Both the position numbers and the translations under genes were made by a program. Shown one piece after another: positions 48,866-60,684 of a stretch of 64,000 bases of DNA; position 1 is the first letter of the stretch, and every line of letters begins with the position of its first letter. The notes below the pieces were generated by a model, which was not told where the DNA came from, searched no databases, and saw nothing but the letters and a program-made list of their open reading frames with translations. Source of the stretch: Rotaria sordida (lineage: Eukaryota > Rotifera > Eurotatoria > Philodinida > Philodinidae). The DNA is taken from assembly GCA_905250125.1 (NCBI GenBank), contig CAJNOL010001296.1, forward strand, positions 1 to 64,000. Direction: 5' to 3'.

Positions 48866-51367
48866 TCAATTTCGATCAATATTAAACTTTTGTACACGAT
48901 GATTTTCATTATCACTCACATACATATTTCCTTCTCGATCAAATGATAAACCAATAGGGCTATGAAGTTGATTTGATTGATTTCCTTGACCATTTCCACC
49001 AATGATAACACTTCCTTGTCTAGCTCCTTGAGTCCAACGCATTATTCGATTATTCGAATAATCAGCTACATAGACAGTACCCGATTGATCTACGACAACT
49101 CCATAAGGATTTGATAATTGTGTAAGATTATGTCCTTGACCATGACCGCCAGCTACAACAATTCCTTGTTTTGCACCTTCGATCCATTTTACTAGACGAT
49201 GATTTTTATATTCTGTTACATAGACTGAATGATTTCGATCGACAAATACATATCGTGGATAATCCAATTGATCGAGACGATCACCAGAACCATTTCCACC
49301 TGCAACTACAATTCCATGACTTTCTCCTATTCGATAACGTTTAACTTCATGTTCATCATGGTCAACAACATAGAGAAATCCATCATCATCCATTGCCAAA
49401 CCTAAACATCCAATATTTGAAATAATCGTTTCTCCAATTGTACCATTTTGGCGAGACCATCGAACAACTCTTTTATTATTATAATCAGAAATGATAAGAC
49501 TATCATTTTCTTTATCAATAATTACATCTGTTGGATAATTCAATTGATCATGGCGATTTCCTTGTCCATTTCCACCAGCTACAACTCGACCAGCCGTTGC
49601 ACCATATTTCCATTCCATAATACGATGATTCAAATATTCAGCAATGTAAATTGTTTGATCATCATCAATACATAAACCCCATGGATGATAGAGTTGATTG
49701 ATTGCATTACCATGTTCATTTCCTCCAGCTACAGTAATACCATTTTGTATCCATTTTACATTTGCATTGACATTTTCATTGAGTAGAAATGGTACTGAAA
49801 CAAAAAGACATAATTTGAATCAATCTATGTCGTCGATTTTTTTTTATCAAAACCGATAGTTGGACTTGATTTTCTTTCATTTATTATTTTACTAGCGAGA
49901 ACCCGTGCATACTGCACGGCTGTTTTCTCCTTTAACGTACGATCTCACACCTTTAACCTTTCATCCGGTAACAGACATACATACACTCGATATTATGTAC
50001 ACAGATAGATTGCCTTCGGTCTCATACTCTTATATCGCACATACTTTTGCAGTCCGTGTAGCCTTCGCCATTATACCTTATAGCTCTTGTAGTCTTATCT
50101 CCTTATTGCCTTCCCCCCTTATTACCTTATCACCCTATTGTGAGGGCCTATGAGTAGTACCCCTTTAGGATGGGCCTTGGTGCTTCCACGTATAGCCTTC
50201 TTCGACCTTTAACCTTTGATCTTTAACCTTTGACCTCTGATCTGTAACCCGGCACAGACAGACACTAAACATTATATATATAGATTACTAAATTAATATT
50301 TTTAGTCTTGGAAAAGTCGATTCCAACTTAATCATGCAACAGGAAAGCCTGCCCAATGGCCTTGACCCACAAAAGATCAATCAATTAAGTCCGAATCCAA
50401 CAATTTTGATCGGTCTGGTTCGAGCGCAAAAATTCTTGGACTCGATGGGTTCTAGTCAGTACTCTTCGCTCATACAAACTATCATTAGTATTGTTTTGTG
50501 AAGAGTATTGCGTCAAATCAAATACTTACACCAGGGAAAGTTTGCTAGAATAAATATTCATTCTATGATAATCTCGTTGTTTTCTAATTGAATATCGACA
50601 ATATTCTATTTGAAACTAAACTATTGATATCATCGCAATGATGAAATAAGATATGTTTTTAGAAGAATATACGATCGATACTTCATAAAACTAAGCCAGC
50701 AAACATTAACACAATTTATTTCTTCAGGTTTCACAGTATTTATCTCCGTTTACATTTTTTCGACGAAAGTTGGCTTTTTTTGTTTAGGGTAGGAAGGCGC
50801 CTTAAGTTCAATATACTCACAATTTTGTTGTTTGTCTTCAATGTAGATGATTCGATTCCAATCGATTTTATCATCTTCAACAATGATGGTTTTTGTTGTG
50901 TCTTTTCCAATCAATTGTTGAAGTGATCGTTGTATTTCATTGATTTGTTGTCGAAGTCGATGAATATCACTTTCAATAAAATCATCTTCATCTCGACGAC
51001 TATGAATTTCTTTTGTAACTGGTTCAAGTTGTTTTGTTATTATTATTTTCTGTTTGTCAAATAATTCGATAAGTTCATGACGAGCTCGTTCTGCTGCTTT
51101 TTCAACTTTATCAATTGTTATTTTTCTCCATTGTTCAATTTGAATGAATAAATCCAATGATAAATAATTTGATTTTTCTAATTTTTGAATTTGAACAAGT
51201 AATTCATCATGTGATTTTATAATTTCATGATCGAATTTTGTTGAAAGTTTTTGTTCATGTTCTTTGAAATGTTTCGAACAAAAATATGTATTACATCCAA
51301 CACATAAAAATTTAGCTGTAGATTTTTGACAAATTGAACATGGATTTGATTCAGCTACTGTTGACAT
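48866..51367 (-). CDS. B-box / coiled-coil / NHL-repeat protein (TRIM-NHL-like), two exons
   Basis: Exon 1 is 51367-50821 and exon 2 is 49794-48866. The donor GTGAGTAT at 50820 and the acceptor TTTCAG before 49794 leave phase 1 on both sides, and the total of 1476 nt gives 491 aa. Exon 1 holds a B-box-type zinc finger (CSICQKS, CVGC, CSKHFKEH at about residues 10-40) and a long coiled coil (about 60-160). Exon 2 holds about six NHL blades, each with a VVAGGNGQG-type turn and VYVADYSNNRIMRW-type strand, predicted to form a beta-propeller for protein or RNA binding. There is no RING finger, so ligase activity is not expected. Read alone, exon 1 continues to a stop at 50750, and that would be the alternative two-gene model. 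The 1026-bp intron contains a Helitron and a family B element. Confidence 0.75.
49892..50284 (-). mobile_element. Complete short non-autonomous Helitron
   Basis: On the minus strand it begins TCTATATATATAATG at 50284 and ends in CTAG at 49892. Seven bases before that CTAG is a hairpin, CCGTGC-AGTAT-GCACGG (49903-49919). The flanking bases are A before the TC and T after the CTAG, the A|T insertion site of Helitrons, with no target duplication. At 393 bp it cannot encode a Rep/helicase. Internal TTTAACCTTTGAYC words are repeated near the 5' end. It lies in the intron of the B-box/NHL gene, same strand. Confidence 0.82.
50347..50456. mobile_element. Family B TIR element in B-box/NHL intron
   Basis: It contains GCCCAATGGCC, AAAGATCAATCAATTAAG and CCAACAATTTTGATCGG, and ends GGACTCGATGGGTTCTAG, like the copy at 34852. 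It is 62 bp from the Helitron. Confidence 0.55.
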
Positions 51368-51802
51368 TTTTCTTCTATGAGAATATATTATAGAAAATAT
51401 CTCTATCTGAAATATATTTAGTTGAAAATCTATAGAGAAATAATTTTATGATCTATACAAATACTCTTGTTTGATGATTCGAATCCAAACATTACTGTGA
51501 TTTCTACTGATAAATTTATTCAAATATATCAACGAGTCTTTTTCTCATATCACTGTACTTTTTCACGTGAACATAGAATTCAAAACATGTAGCAAAGACA
51601 GAAATGTCACAAATATTTAGATACACACACACATACACATTTTTCGGCAAGTCACTATGTTTTGTTGGACAGGAACCCAATGCGATTTTCGAGAGCACGA
51701 AGCCATTCACAAGAACCTAAGAGCAGAAAGGCGACTATAAGGATTTGACTTCGGAAGAGGATGTATGCAATTTTGTAGGGAAAAACTTCTTCTATCTATT
51801 AT
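51368..51802. other. Upstream of B-box/NHL gene
   Basis: AT-rich, likely promoter and 5' UTR of the minus-strand gene. No specific site can be assigned. Confidence 0.3.
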
Positions 51803-51913
51803 CCAGAACTGGGCATCTCCATGACAACGATTACTAGGAGCGGCACTATCAATTCTTTTTCCTATTGATAGTAACGCCCCTAGTACTCGTTGCCATGAAA
51901 ATGTCCAGCTCTG
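51803..51913. mobile_element. 110-bp palindromic MITE
   Basis: CCAGAACTGGGCATCTCC, then ATGACAACGATTACTAGG and AGCGGCACTATCAA are mirrored inverted after a short TTCTTTTTCC loop. The two arms of about 50 bp match at most positions. Confidence 0.8.
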
Positions 51914-52056
51914 TTCTACACTATAAAATTACAGAGTGCCTATATGAATTCACAAAAGATATTCTAGGAATACCCATACGAATTTAACGATGAATTTTCC
52001 TTTCTTGAAAACAAAATATTGATATTCAAGTTTCGATTTTATGCACGAAATTAAAT

Positions 52057-52114
52057 CGAATTTCTATTATTTAGAAAATCAAACATTTTCTAAACAATAA
52101 TAGAAATTCGACGA
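52057..52114. repeat. Hairpin
   Basis: GAATTTCTATTATTTAGAAA is mirrored by TTTCTAAACAATAATAGAAA plus TTCG. It may be a tiny palindromic element or a cruciform-forming repeat. Confidence 0.6.
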
Positions 52115-53739
52115 ATGAATGATGAAACTTTGAAAGTGTTTTAGCTTATTTAAAATCGATTTTCTACAAAGTAGAATTTTTAAAAAATTTACAATGCAGG
52201 ATCCACTTTTTCTCCTTGACGTGGCCTGTCAAGTATTAATTATTATTGCTAAAGATTTGTGATTGATAGAATCTAGGATTCTCAGCTGGTCTGGACTCAG
52301 TGCATATGGCTCTCGTTCCTAGGAGTTCAGAGCAACTTGTGGCATAGATAAAATCGATACCGGCTGGTCTTACCGATCTATAGATCGTTACCAGTTTAAC
52401 TTTTTTTACTTTTCATCGAGATTCTTGCAATATTCTTATTTGCTTTAATTGATATTGTTCATTAAATATATAACGAAGTTTTGTTGGAATTTCACGAAAA
52501 TAAATTGTTCAACGTTTGATATAAATAATTCTATAATTTTTTTGGTTGTAGAATTAGTTTGATCTTTCTCTCTGATGATCGTCGTCATTGTATATGTATC
52601 CATTTCTTTCACCAAAAAGTTCATCATAAGTTCGAATATTGATAATATATTTCAAGCAGAACTCAATATAACATCTTTGATCAAACCACTACTTGTTGAA
52701 AAGATTGAATAACGATATACTTGGCATTTATATTCAACGTATCTAAAAATTATCAACAAAAAAAAAGCAACCTTGGTGAAGATACCGCATGTCTTCTTAT
52801 CTTTCACAGTTAGAGAAATGAGCTTCAAACATGAGAAGCAAAGATATATAGACCAACGAAAAAAGTTGTTTGAATAAATAATCACACATCATCAAGTGAT
52901 GATGCACACAAAAAAAACGGCAATTGATAAGATAAATAAATAAAAAAACAATGAGTCGATCTTAACTTCATCATCATTCAATTCTTATTCAAATCATTGA
53001 CGATGTTATACTTCGAATAAGATAACTTGAAAAATAAACTAATCGATTAGTCAACATTTTAAATATCAGAGAATTTTTCTGTAAAATATTTTATTTCTAG
53101 ATTGATCATACACTTCCCATGAAAACTCGCTCGAAATGATTTTCAAATATACAAATACATGAAAAAAGACCGCTGCCACATTATAGAAGTTTTCCTGAAA
53201 GTATCTGTCATGTTAGGTGAAAGAAGTGGAGAGGACAAAGTTCTTGTTTTACACTTCGACATCATTTAACAGTCGTATTTCACAAAAAAAGAAAAAATTA
53301 TCAAATATTAAGAATTATTGATATATGTAGATCGATCGATTGATGTCAGAACCTACGGATAGAATGATCTTAAAAGTTGCAATGGTTCTACTAAATGAAA
53401 GACAATCTAGATAAACTACATCATTAATTCATAACATGAACTCAACAATGAATCGTACATGCGATTTTATTAAAGATTTCAACATTAGCCAAAAAATGGC
53501 AACTACTGACTTACAACCAGATTTTAGGTTAGCACGAGCACATGGCACTATCATAGTTTTTTGCTTCAACTAGGATTTTACATGCACGTTATAATAAAAA
53601 GAAATAGTCAGTGTAGATATTTCGTTTCAAGTAATTCAATTTAGTCTTATACTAGCTGTCATTGGAATATTGCTCGGTTCTCGGACAAGACAAAGACCGA
53701 TGGATGGAATTATTGTATGTTGCGCACTTATTCAGCCCA
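52115..53739. other. Intergenic, AT-rich
   Basis: No gene or clear repeat recognised; short minus-strand frames are motif-free. Confidence 0.35.
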
Positions 53740-53890
53740 GAAATGTCCATGCTGGTGCTGGCACTGCTAATACTGCTTCCACCGCCACGTTGCTATCGCC
53801 GTGGTGGTGGCGGTGCGTGAGCCTCCTCTCTCCTAGGACCATGGCGCGGGAGCAGTAGATTCTCAGCCTCGATAGATATATATGATTCAG
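53740..53890. mobile_element. GC-rich MITE, family A, copy 9
   Basis: The left end is CAGAAATGTCCATGCTGG, then CCACCGCCACG and GGTGGTGGCGGTGCG. The right end is TCAGCCTCGATAGATATATA. It is short and diverged, and lacks the TTCATATATG middle of longer copies. Confidence 0.6.
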
Positions 53891-54313
53891 GCATGAACGG
53901 CATCATTTCGTTGTCATCCTGATAGTTTCGTTCGTTTTATTTTTCAAATGAATTCATCGAACAACTGACATGTTAACTCTCATATTCAGGTCGTCGGTTG
54001 CAAAAAAATTATCGAGATAATACTCCTACTTGAATGGGAGGTGTGAATATTAGTATCACTACATTCTTGTGTTTCAACCTTTCTCTATCGTGCTATTGCT
54101 CTTACAATCTAACGGGGTAACGTACTTACAGTATAAGATTTAAAAAAAAATAACATGCAGATGTAGTTTTAAAGCTGATCGTCTGTATGCAATACGTCGC
54201 GTCTTTTAAAGTGCAAACTCATGTTTAAGACGGATTTATTAATCGATAGTTTCATCATCATACAGTTCTATAGTCGTAATGAAATCTATCTTTGAAACAC
54301 ATTTTATCGTTTT

Positions 54314-55594
54314 TTAGACAGATGCAACCATAGCTTGATTAATCAAACGTACAGTATCGATCATCTTCTTGATACTGATCATTTGTGGTGCCTTGTTCGT
54401 AGCATATGAAAGTGAACTATATCCCCACCAATCCCAACAACCCATTGGATTCGTTGGCAAAAACATTGTTGGAGCTACTTGAGGAAAAACAACGATCAAA
54501 TTGTTGAGTTCAGCAACTTCTAAATAGCCAGCTTTCGTTGCAAATACATCATCTACATAACGTTTTCCTACAATAAAATCCGAGTGTATAAGAGAAATAC
54601 AATATTAGATGAAGGAAACCTTGTTGACAGCCATGAAGAGCAACATGAATTGAACATTTCTGACCTTGAGCACAAGCCGATGAAAAATAAATGAAACCTT
54701 CTTCATCAAAACCGTGTGATAAGGCTCGTGTAATAGCTTGTCTTGTGTGTACTGTTGTAACACTGGGAATCGTCCAATTGACAAGACCTGATGTAGGCCA
54801 AGCCCAGTTGTCAGTTGTGTACAAATTCATACTTTCTGAAATCCATTGTAAGAGAGACGAGCTTGGTGTTTGACTATCAGTCAATGATGAAGGTGGATTC
54901 ATGAATGCTTTTTGATCAAATACAGCCATTTGACCAATCAATGGTGTTTGAGTACCACTTTTTGACTTAATTAGATTTCCACCATAGAGATGATTTAAAA
55001 TATCATATGCCATATTGAAATTACTAAATCATATATGAAAAAAAATAAAACTTATTCTATAATTATTTATTCTACAAACCAATTATTGATATAATTTTCT
55101 AAATTAAGAGTTGCACAACTTTTTCCAAAATTATCTGTAGGAAATCCATGAGCAGCAGCCATATCATAATTTGTTTTGATATTTGCACCCAATTCCGAAT
55201 AGACATTTTCATTTATTTTAACTGTACTAGGTCGAGCAACAATATCATATTTACCAGTAAATATATACACAGGGTCACCTCGAATGTTCGAAATACTATC
55301 GATACTTCCAATCGAATCATACCATTTCAATTTCATTAGAATACCCGAAGCTGTAACAAAATTCAATGGACCACTCATACAAGCCGTAGCTGCCATAAAA
55401 TTTCCTGCACAATAATAAGGAGGACCAGCTAAAATACCACATCCACTAATATCTTCGGAAAAAGCCATGTGTAACTGAACAGCCATCGCACCACCAGAAG
55501 AAATACCCGATACGGTTACATCAGTACGTGGCATATTGCCGGCAGCTAAAGATACGATAATCGATACAAAAATTAAAACAATCATTCTCAACAT
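54314..55594 (-). CDS. Secreted poly(3-hydroxyalkanoate) depolymerase-like hydrolase, three exons
   Basis: An alpha/beta hydrolase of the PHB-depolymerase/esterase type, expected to cut short-chain polyester or related esters outside the cell. Exons on the minus strand: 55594-55080, 55023-54620, 54567-54314; 1173 nt, 390 aa. The signal peptide is residues 1-18 ([19 protein letters not shown]). The mature part begins with [14 protein letters not shown], whose GxSxG box puts the nucleophile at Ser32. [13 protein letters not shown] is typical of the strand around the catalytic Asp. The second half has the LHGCQQG segment, [19 protein letters not shown] and MGCWDWWGY, all expected. Intron 1 uses a GTTTGT donor and is chosen because it restores NNCNFNMAYD. 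The introns are 56 and 52 bp. The family is mainly bacterial, so acquisition by transfer followed by intron gain is inferred. Confidence 0.85.
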
Positions 55595-56774
55595 TCTGCT
55601 GCTCTCTCTTCCTGTCTTCGTTGAAAATGTGTATTAATACTTGTAAATTGCAGGCAAGATATAGGAATATGCATCTGCAAAAACAAAATAAAAGATTAGT
55701 AACTTAAAAAAAAATAAAATTTGATCTTACTAAGCCGAAAATAATTGCAATTAGAGAAAAAATATCAAACATCAAAATAGATAAGCTAAGAGTAGGCTAC
55801 AATCACATTGTTTTGTCTTTTCAATTATCATCAGATATTAAATATAAATTCGATCCCTGTACTTATAAAATAACATTCTTATGAATAATACGTACGAATG
55901 AAAATGTACTTTTATCAATGATGACAAGTGCAATTTCAAAAATATTTGTTTTGTATCACTCAAAATTTTCCTTGAAAAAATATGCAAATGAGCGATCTTC
56001 ATCTTCTCCTCAAATCGTGATGACTTAATACCATTTGTATTTCATTTAGTAGGTTATTTGAAAATTGAAAAAAAGAAACATGGTGTAATTGTAAAGTAGA
56101 TCAGTTATGGAATTCTGCTTACTACAAACAAATGCACAAGAAGCCATGTACCAGTTCACTAAGTGTTGTGACAACGGCTTTAATCTATATAGAAATAATG
56201 ATTATCAAAAGTAAAAATGTCATAATAGATTCATTACTTTTGAATATTGTAGTTTCTTATAGTAATTCTTGTGCCATTTGACCTTCTTTATTGAATGCAT
56301 TAGTATCGAACCAAACAATAATAGGTGATTCTGGTTATGCATTTGCCAATTCGAAATGTTGCATATTGTTTCTATTAGAACAATTCAATGCTTGATTTTT
56401 AAAGAAAAAAATTCGACTCGTTGTTTTTTTTTCACTCATGTACAAATGCATCACATCTCTTGACAAAAAACAAAAACAATAAAAGCATGTTCTCGTTCGT
56501 CATTATTCTTTTAAGTAAATAGAAAATCGTTAGAAATTTTTGATAGAAATTCTAATGCAAAGGTAGATAATCCAGCAGACACACATATAATAAAAACGTT
56601 TCTTGATGACTATGTTGTTGTTGTTGCAAGGATCAGACTCCAATCAAATCTAAGTGAACACATTCTTTTCTATTTTTCAACAATTAATACTTTTCAAACT
56701 ATTTCAATATCACTGAGTAATAAGAATTTCCTACATAGCTTATAGATTATTGAACCATATAATAACTTCTTCAG
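55595..56774. other. Intergenic upstream of depolymerase
   Basis: AT-rich, nothing recognised. Confidence 0.35.
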
Positions 56775-57804
56775 GAGGGTACCATTCTCAAATCCTTATA
56801 GCCGCCTTTCGTCAGTTTGTAGTGAAGACACCCATGGGTTGGATGTTCTTTGTCAGAGTTATAAAAATTTTAGGAAAAAATCTCGTTTTCTTGAAATTGA
56901 AGACTTCAAAATGTGTCCAAAGCTGACATTCAGTAAACCATGAAAAATAGAGATTTTATGAAATGTTAATTTCTACACTTTAACTTCATAAGTTTTCAAT
57001 GAAACTTTGTGTGTACAAAGTACCTATCAACCAGTCATATTATGTCCAAGTTACAAGATAATCAGGGCTTGTATTGAAGAAATATACAAATTTACTAACG
57101 AGGAAAGGTCGCCAAGTGATTTATCGCTTTGGAGTCGAGACTATCTAGACCCTAATGAGCTATGAATACCCTGAAAAGAGTTCGGGCTGATAGGTTATTA
57201 CTACCAAGATACTTCATTTTTACGATGTTTTTGTTTACAATAAACTATTCTCATTGGAACCTGCCACTATACAAAGTTTCGAGTCGAAATTCCAAATTCA
57301 GTTTTTCTGATGTTTCTGAGGAGGACTACGGTATTGTGCTTAAAAAATATCGTCAAAACGAAGTATCTTGGTAATAATAAGCTATCAGTCCAAACTCTTT
57401 TTAGAGTATTCATAGCTCATTAGGGTCTAGATGGTCTCGACTTAAAAGCGATGAATCACTTCGAGACCTTCAAATCTCTATTTTTAATGGTTCACGGGAT
57501 ATGTCAACTTTGGACACATCTTGGATTCTCCAACTTCATGAAAACGAGATTTTTTCCTAAAAGAAAAATTTGTTCTTTCATAGAGACGAACCCAGCAAAC
57601 AAAACCATTATAAGAGTAGACGACACGATTAGAACTACTGTTTTCTTCGCTGACATCAAATTAGCTCGAAAAATCGTTTTTTTTTCTTCAAATTTTGAAA
57701 TTTTTATAACTCCGACAAAGAATATCCAACCCATGAGTTATTGCAACTCTAGATCCTTTGGAGTCTCCTCTACAAACTGATGAAATTTGAGAAAGGTACC
57801 CCTT
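56775..57804. mobile_element. 1-kb foldback (long inverted repeat) element
   Basis: The left end GGGTACCATTCTCAAAT and the right end ATTTGAGAAAGGTACCCC are inverted copies. Much of the rest also pairs: CATGGGTTGGATGTTCTTTG with CAAAGAATATCCAACCCATG, GGAAAAAATCTCGTTTTC, a TGTGTCCAAAGCTGACA block, GAGCTATGAATACCCTG and TATCTTGGTAATAATAAGC. The two arms, about 0.45 kb each, differ by indels. The centre is a loop of about 100 bp. The frames at 57162, 57451 and 57504 are inside the repeat and not genes. Confidence 0.88.
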
Positions 57805-57994
57805 AACACAATGACTCTCTTTATATTTTTATCTACTCTTTGCTGTTACAGTCGGTATTGATTTTGACATAAAATGGCAAACACAAGTTACTCCCATCTC
57901 TGTATCTACTACTATTCTTATAGCGTCAGTTTATCAGTCTAAATCTCATAAGGATTTATTTTGTTTCTTATACGAACAAGTTTTTCGTGTTCCT

Positions 57995-59199
57995 TAGTGA
58001 AAATACTCATCAAACGAGTACGACTTGCCAGCGTGAGTACTCAAATTACTCGCAAGAGTACTCGAGCATTTTTATATGTATTTATACTTTTCGTTTACTA
58101 CAGCGAGTACTCAGATGAGTTGTTTCTTTAAGAATTACTCGCATACGAAAACATGAGTACTCAAAATAGTACTCTCTTCGTTGTTTCCACAATGTTTAAC
58201 AAAACACTTATGTACTAACATGTAGAAAAAAATAGAATAAGGTTGTGTAATAGAAAAAAATGATGCAATTAAATGAAAAATTGAAGAGAATTATTTTAGT
58301 GATTTAATCCTCCATTCTTTTCTGATGATGCATTCGTACTGCTTTAATGAATGGTCATTTCAGAAATAGAAAAACGACTTTTCATTTTCAACTGTTCACT
58401 CATCGAGTAAAATTAAATTTTGATTGAAATATATAAACAATAATTCGTTCAATTTCATTTCCTAAATTTTAGATAAAATATTCTAGATTAATAAACAGTT
58501 TTTTTCAGATTGATCGTGAAAACTAATGAAACAAAAGTCGAATAATAGTTTTTGATACAAATCGATTAGAATTCAATGTTCTGAGGGCATGTGTATAAAA
58601 TTAAAAACAATTTTTTTATATTTTATTTATTTTTTTACGTATTAGTAAGTTCAATCTAGCTATGAGTGTAAAATGTGAGTTTGTTTTTTTGTAATGATCT
58701 ATATATAGTATACGTTTGTTGTTATTGTATATTTTAATTTCATCAATAATTTATTATCCTTCCTCTTTACTGATGTTGTATTGTTCTCAATACTTATTTT
58801 ACTTCTTTTCTATATTCTACAGATGAAAATTTATCTTTATATTCTGTATAACAATAAGATTGACGTCATATAGCATATTTAGTTCTCAATTTTCATATTT
58901 GTCTCAAATTTTCATAATGCATGACTACGTTTTTTGTTATTAATTATATATTGGAATAAAGTAGATAGAGTACAACTGTACGGAACAGAATACAAATCTA
59001 TGAGTATTTTAAATAAACTACTAAAGTACACAAAAATGGTATATGAGTACCTAGAAAATACTCAAAATTATACGGCGAGTACTCGATAGTCGTACTCAGA
59101 TGGTCAAATTTTAAGCATGAGTACCCGATGGTCATACTGAGGTCCTCAGATTCTAGCATGAGTACTTTTTTAGTACTCACTTGATGAGTATGTTCACTA
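57995..59199. mobile_element. hAT-like non-autonomous element with GAGTACTC subterminal repeats
   Basis: It starts TAGTGAAAATACTCATC and ends GATGAGTATGTTCACTA, inverted copies of the TAGTG...CACTA type used by hAT elements. Within 200 bp of each end, words of the form GAGTACTC recur at least eight times per side in both orientations, as in transposase-binding subterminal arrays. The 0.85-kb middle is AT-rich with no transposase frame. A clear 8-bp target duplication is not seen (GTGTTCCT against GAGTTAAT), so it is old or the ends are shifted. Confidence 0.75.
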
Positions 59200-60535
59200 G
59201 AGTTAATATTAAGTTTAAATATTGCATAAACTTAAGTGTAATATTCATTAACTGTAGAACTTAATGTTGTCTGAATAGATCTACAATCATGTGAAGTATA
59301 TATTAATAAAATGTCATTAAAGAGTAGCTCTAATAGATGCATTTTCGTGTGTACTCATTGGCCTTTTTCATTCTCTCTTTTCTGTTTGTTACAGTACATG
59401 GATAAATTCTCTTTCTTGATGGCTTCGGTTTGTTCTCTTGGGTACTGCACAGTTGGAATGAAATTCTGACTTTTGTTGCATCTCTTTGATTCTATTATCT
59501 CGTGTGTCTAAAAATCCTCAGACCATTTAGACGCTCGTACACGTCATATTTTGAATTTTTCTAGTTTGACACGAATACATTGAATGTTTTTGAGTTAGAA
59601 TATACACTCTTGAAAATTTCTATATTTAGATGTGTCATTCAAGAGATGTCAATTGTTTTTTTTTTTTATTGAATGAAGAAACATATGCATAAATATATAA
59701 TTCCGATATAATTTAATATTTGCCTGTTTGAAGAATTAGAATATTCTTTTTTTTTTGTTGCTTCAATTGACTTGTCGTTTGCATATATAAAAAAAAAACA
59801 AATCTAGTTATTATTCATACGTCGTTTGTCAAAACACAAATTTCTGAAATGAACATATGATCGTTTTTTTTTGCCTAAGCGAATATCTTTTCGAAGAACC
59901 ATGGCGATAATTACTGTAAAAAAAACATAATAAATTCTTATATAGAAAAACCGGATATTTTTTTCAGACTAAGATGATCTAATAGATCATAGAATGTTAA
60001 ATAAATCACCCTTAAGCAATGGTCAATAGATTTTTTGAAAATTTTGTGTTTTCATATAAACAACGTGATTTTGTTTCTGTGTCAATGATATCGCTAAGCT
60101 ATTCGATGAAGCGATATAGTAAACATTTACTTGATCTACTGTTATACTATAAAGAAAACATCCATTGGAAGGAACATTCAGTCATCAAAGCATGAAATAT
60201 TATATCAAACTATGAATAACATAAACTATTTGCTTCAATTGATACTTTATATGATAAGAAAATAAATAAATACAATAATTCGTATTAAAATAGTTCTCCT
60301 TTTATACTAATTAGTTGATCACAATCAGATCGAATGTTTCTTACAAGAGATATTCTGTATGTTTATAAATAACTTTTTTTAACTGTCAGAAAACTTTTGT
60401 CGACTTTTAAGGATTGATATTTAAATGAATCGGGAAATGAAATCAATAATAATTAGTTTTTTTTTTTATTATGTTCGATAATATTACACTCAGAAGCGCT
60501 TAACAAGAGATAAAGGTATTCAAGCTCGAAGCGAA
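59200..60535. other. Intergenic, AT-rich
   Basis: Nothing recognised. Confidence 0.35.
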
Positions 60536-60684
60536 TAATTCAAAATGATTGTGACATTCGGGATCAGCATAAAAAATTACATCGGATCCACCCACCAGGG
60601 ATTTTTCTCAGGAAAAAAAATCTGCGTAAAATTTATTGAATTCGATGTAATTTTTGATGCTGAGTTACAATCATTTTGAATTAC
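60536..60684. mobile_element. 150-bp palindromic MITE
   Basis: TAATTCAAAATGATTGTGAC and TCAGCATAAAAAATTACATC on the left are mirrored by GATGTAATTTTTGATGCTGA and TACAATCATTTTGAATTA on the right, around a short GC-containing centre. Confidence 0.8.

Noticed and set aside
50750-50820. B-box frame ending at its own stop as a separate gene
   Set aside because: The GTGAGT donor with matching phase to the NHL exon gives a more usual domain architecture, though not proven.
57162-57780. Open frames of 60-109 codons on both strands
   Set aside because: They lie within the arms of the 1-kb foldback element.
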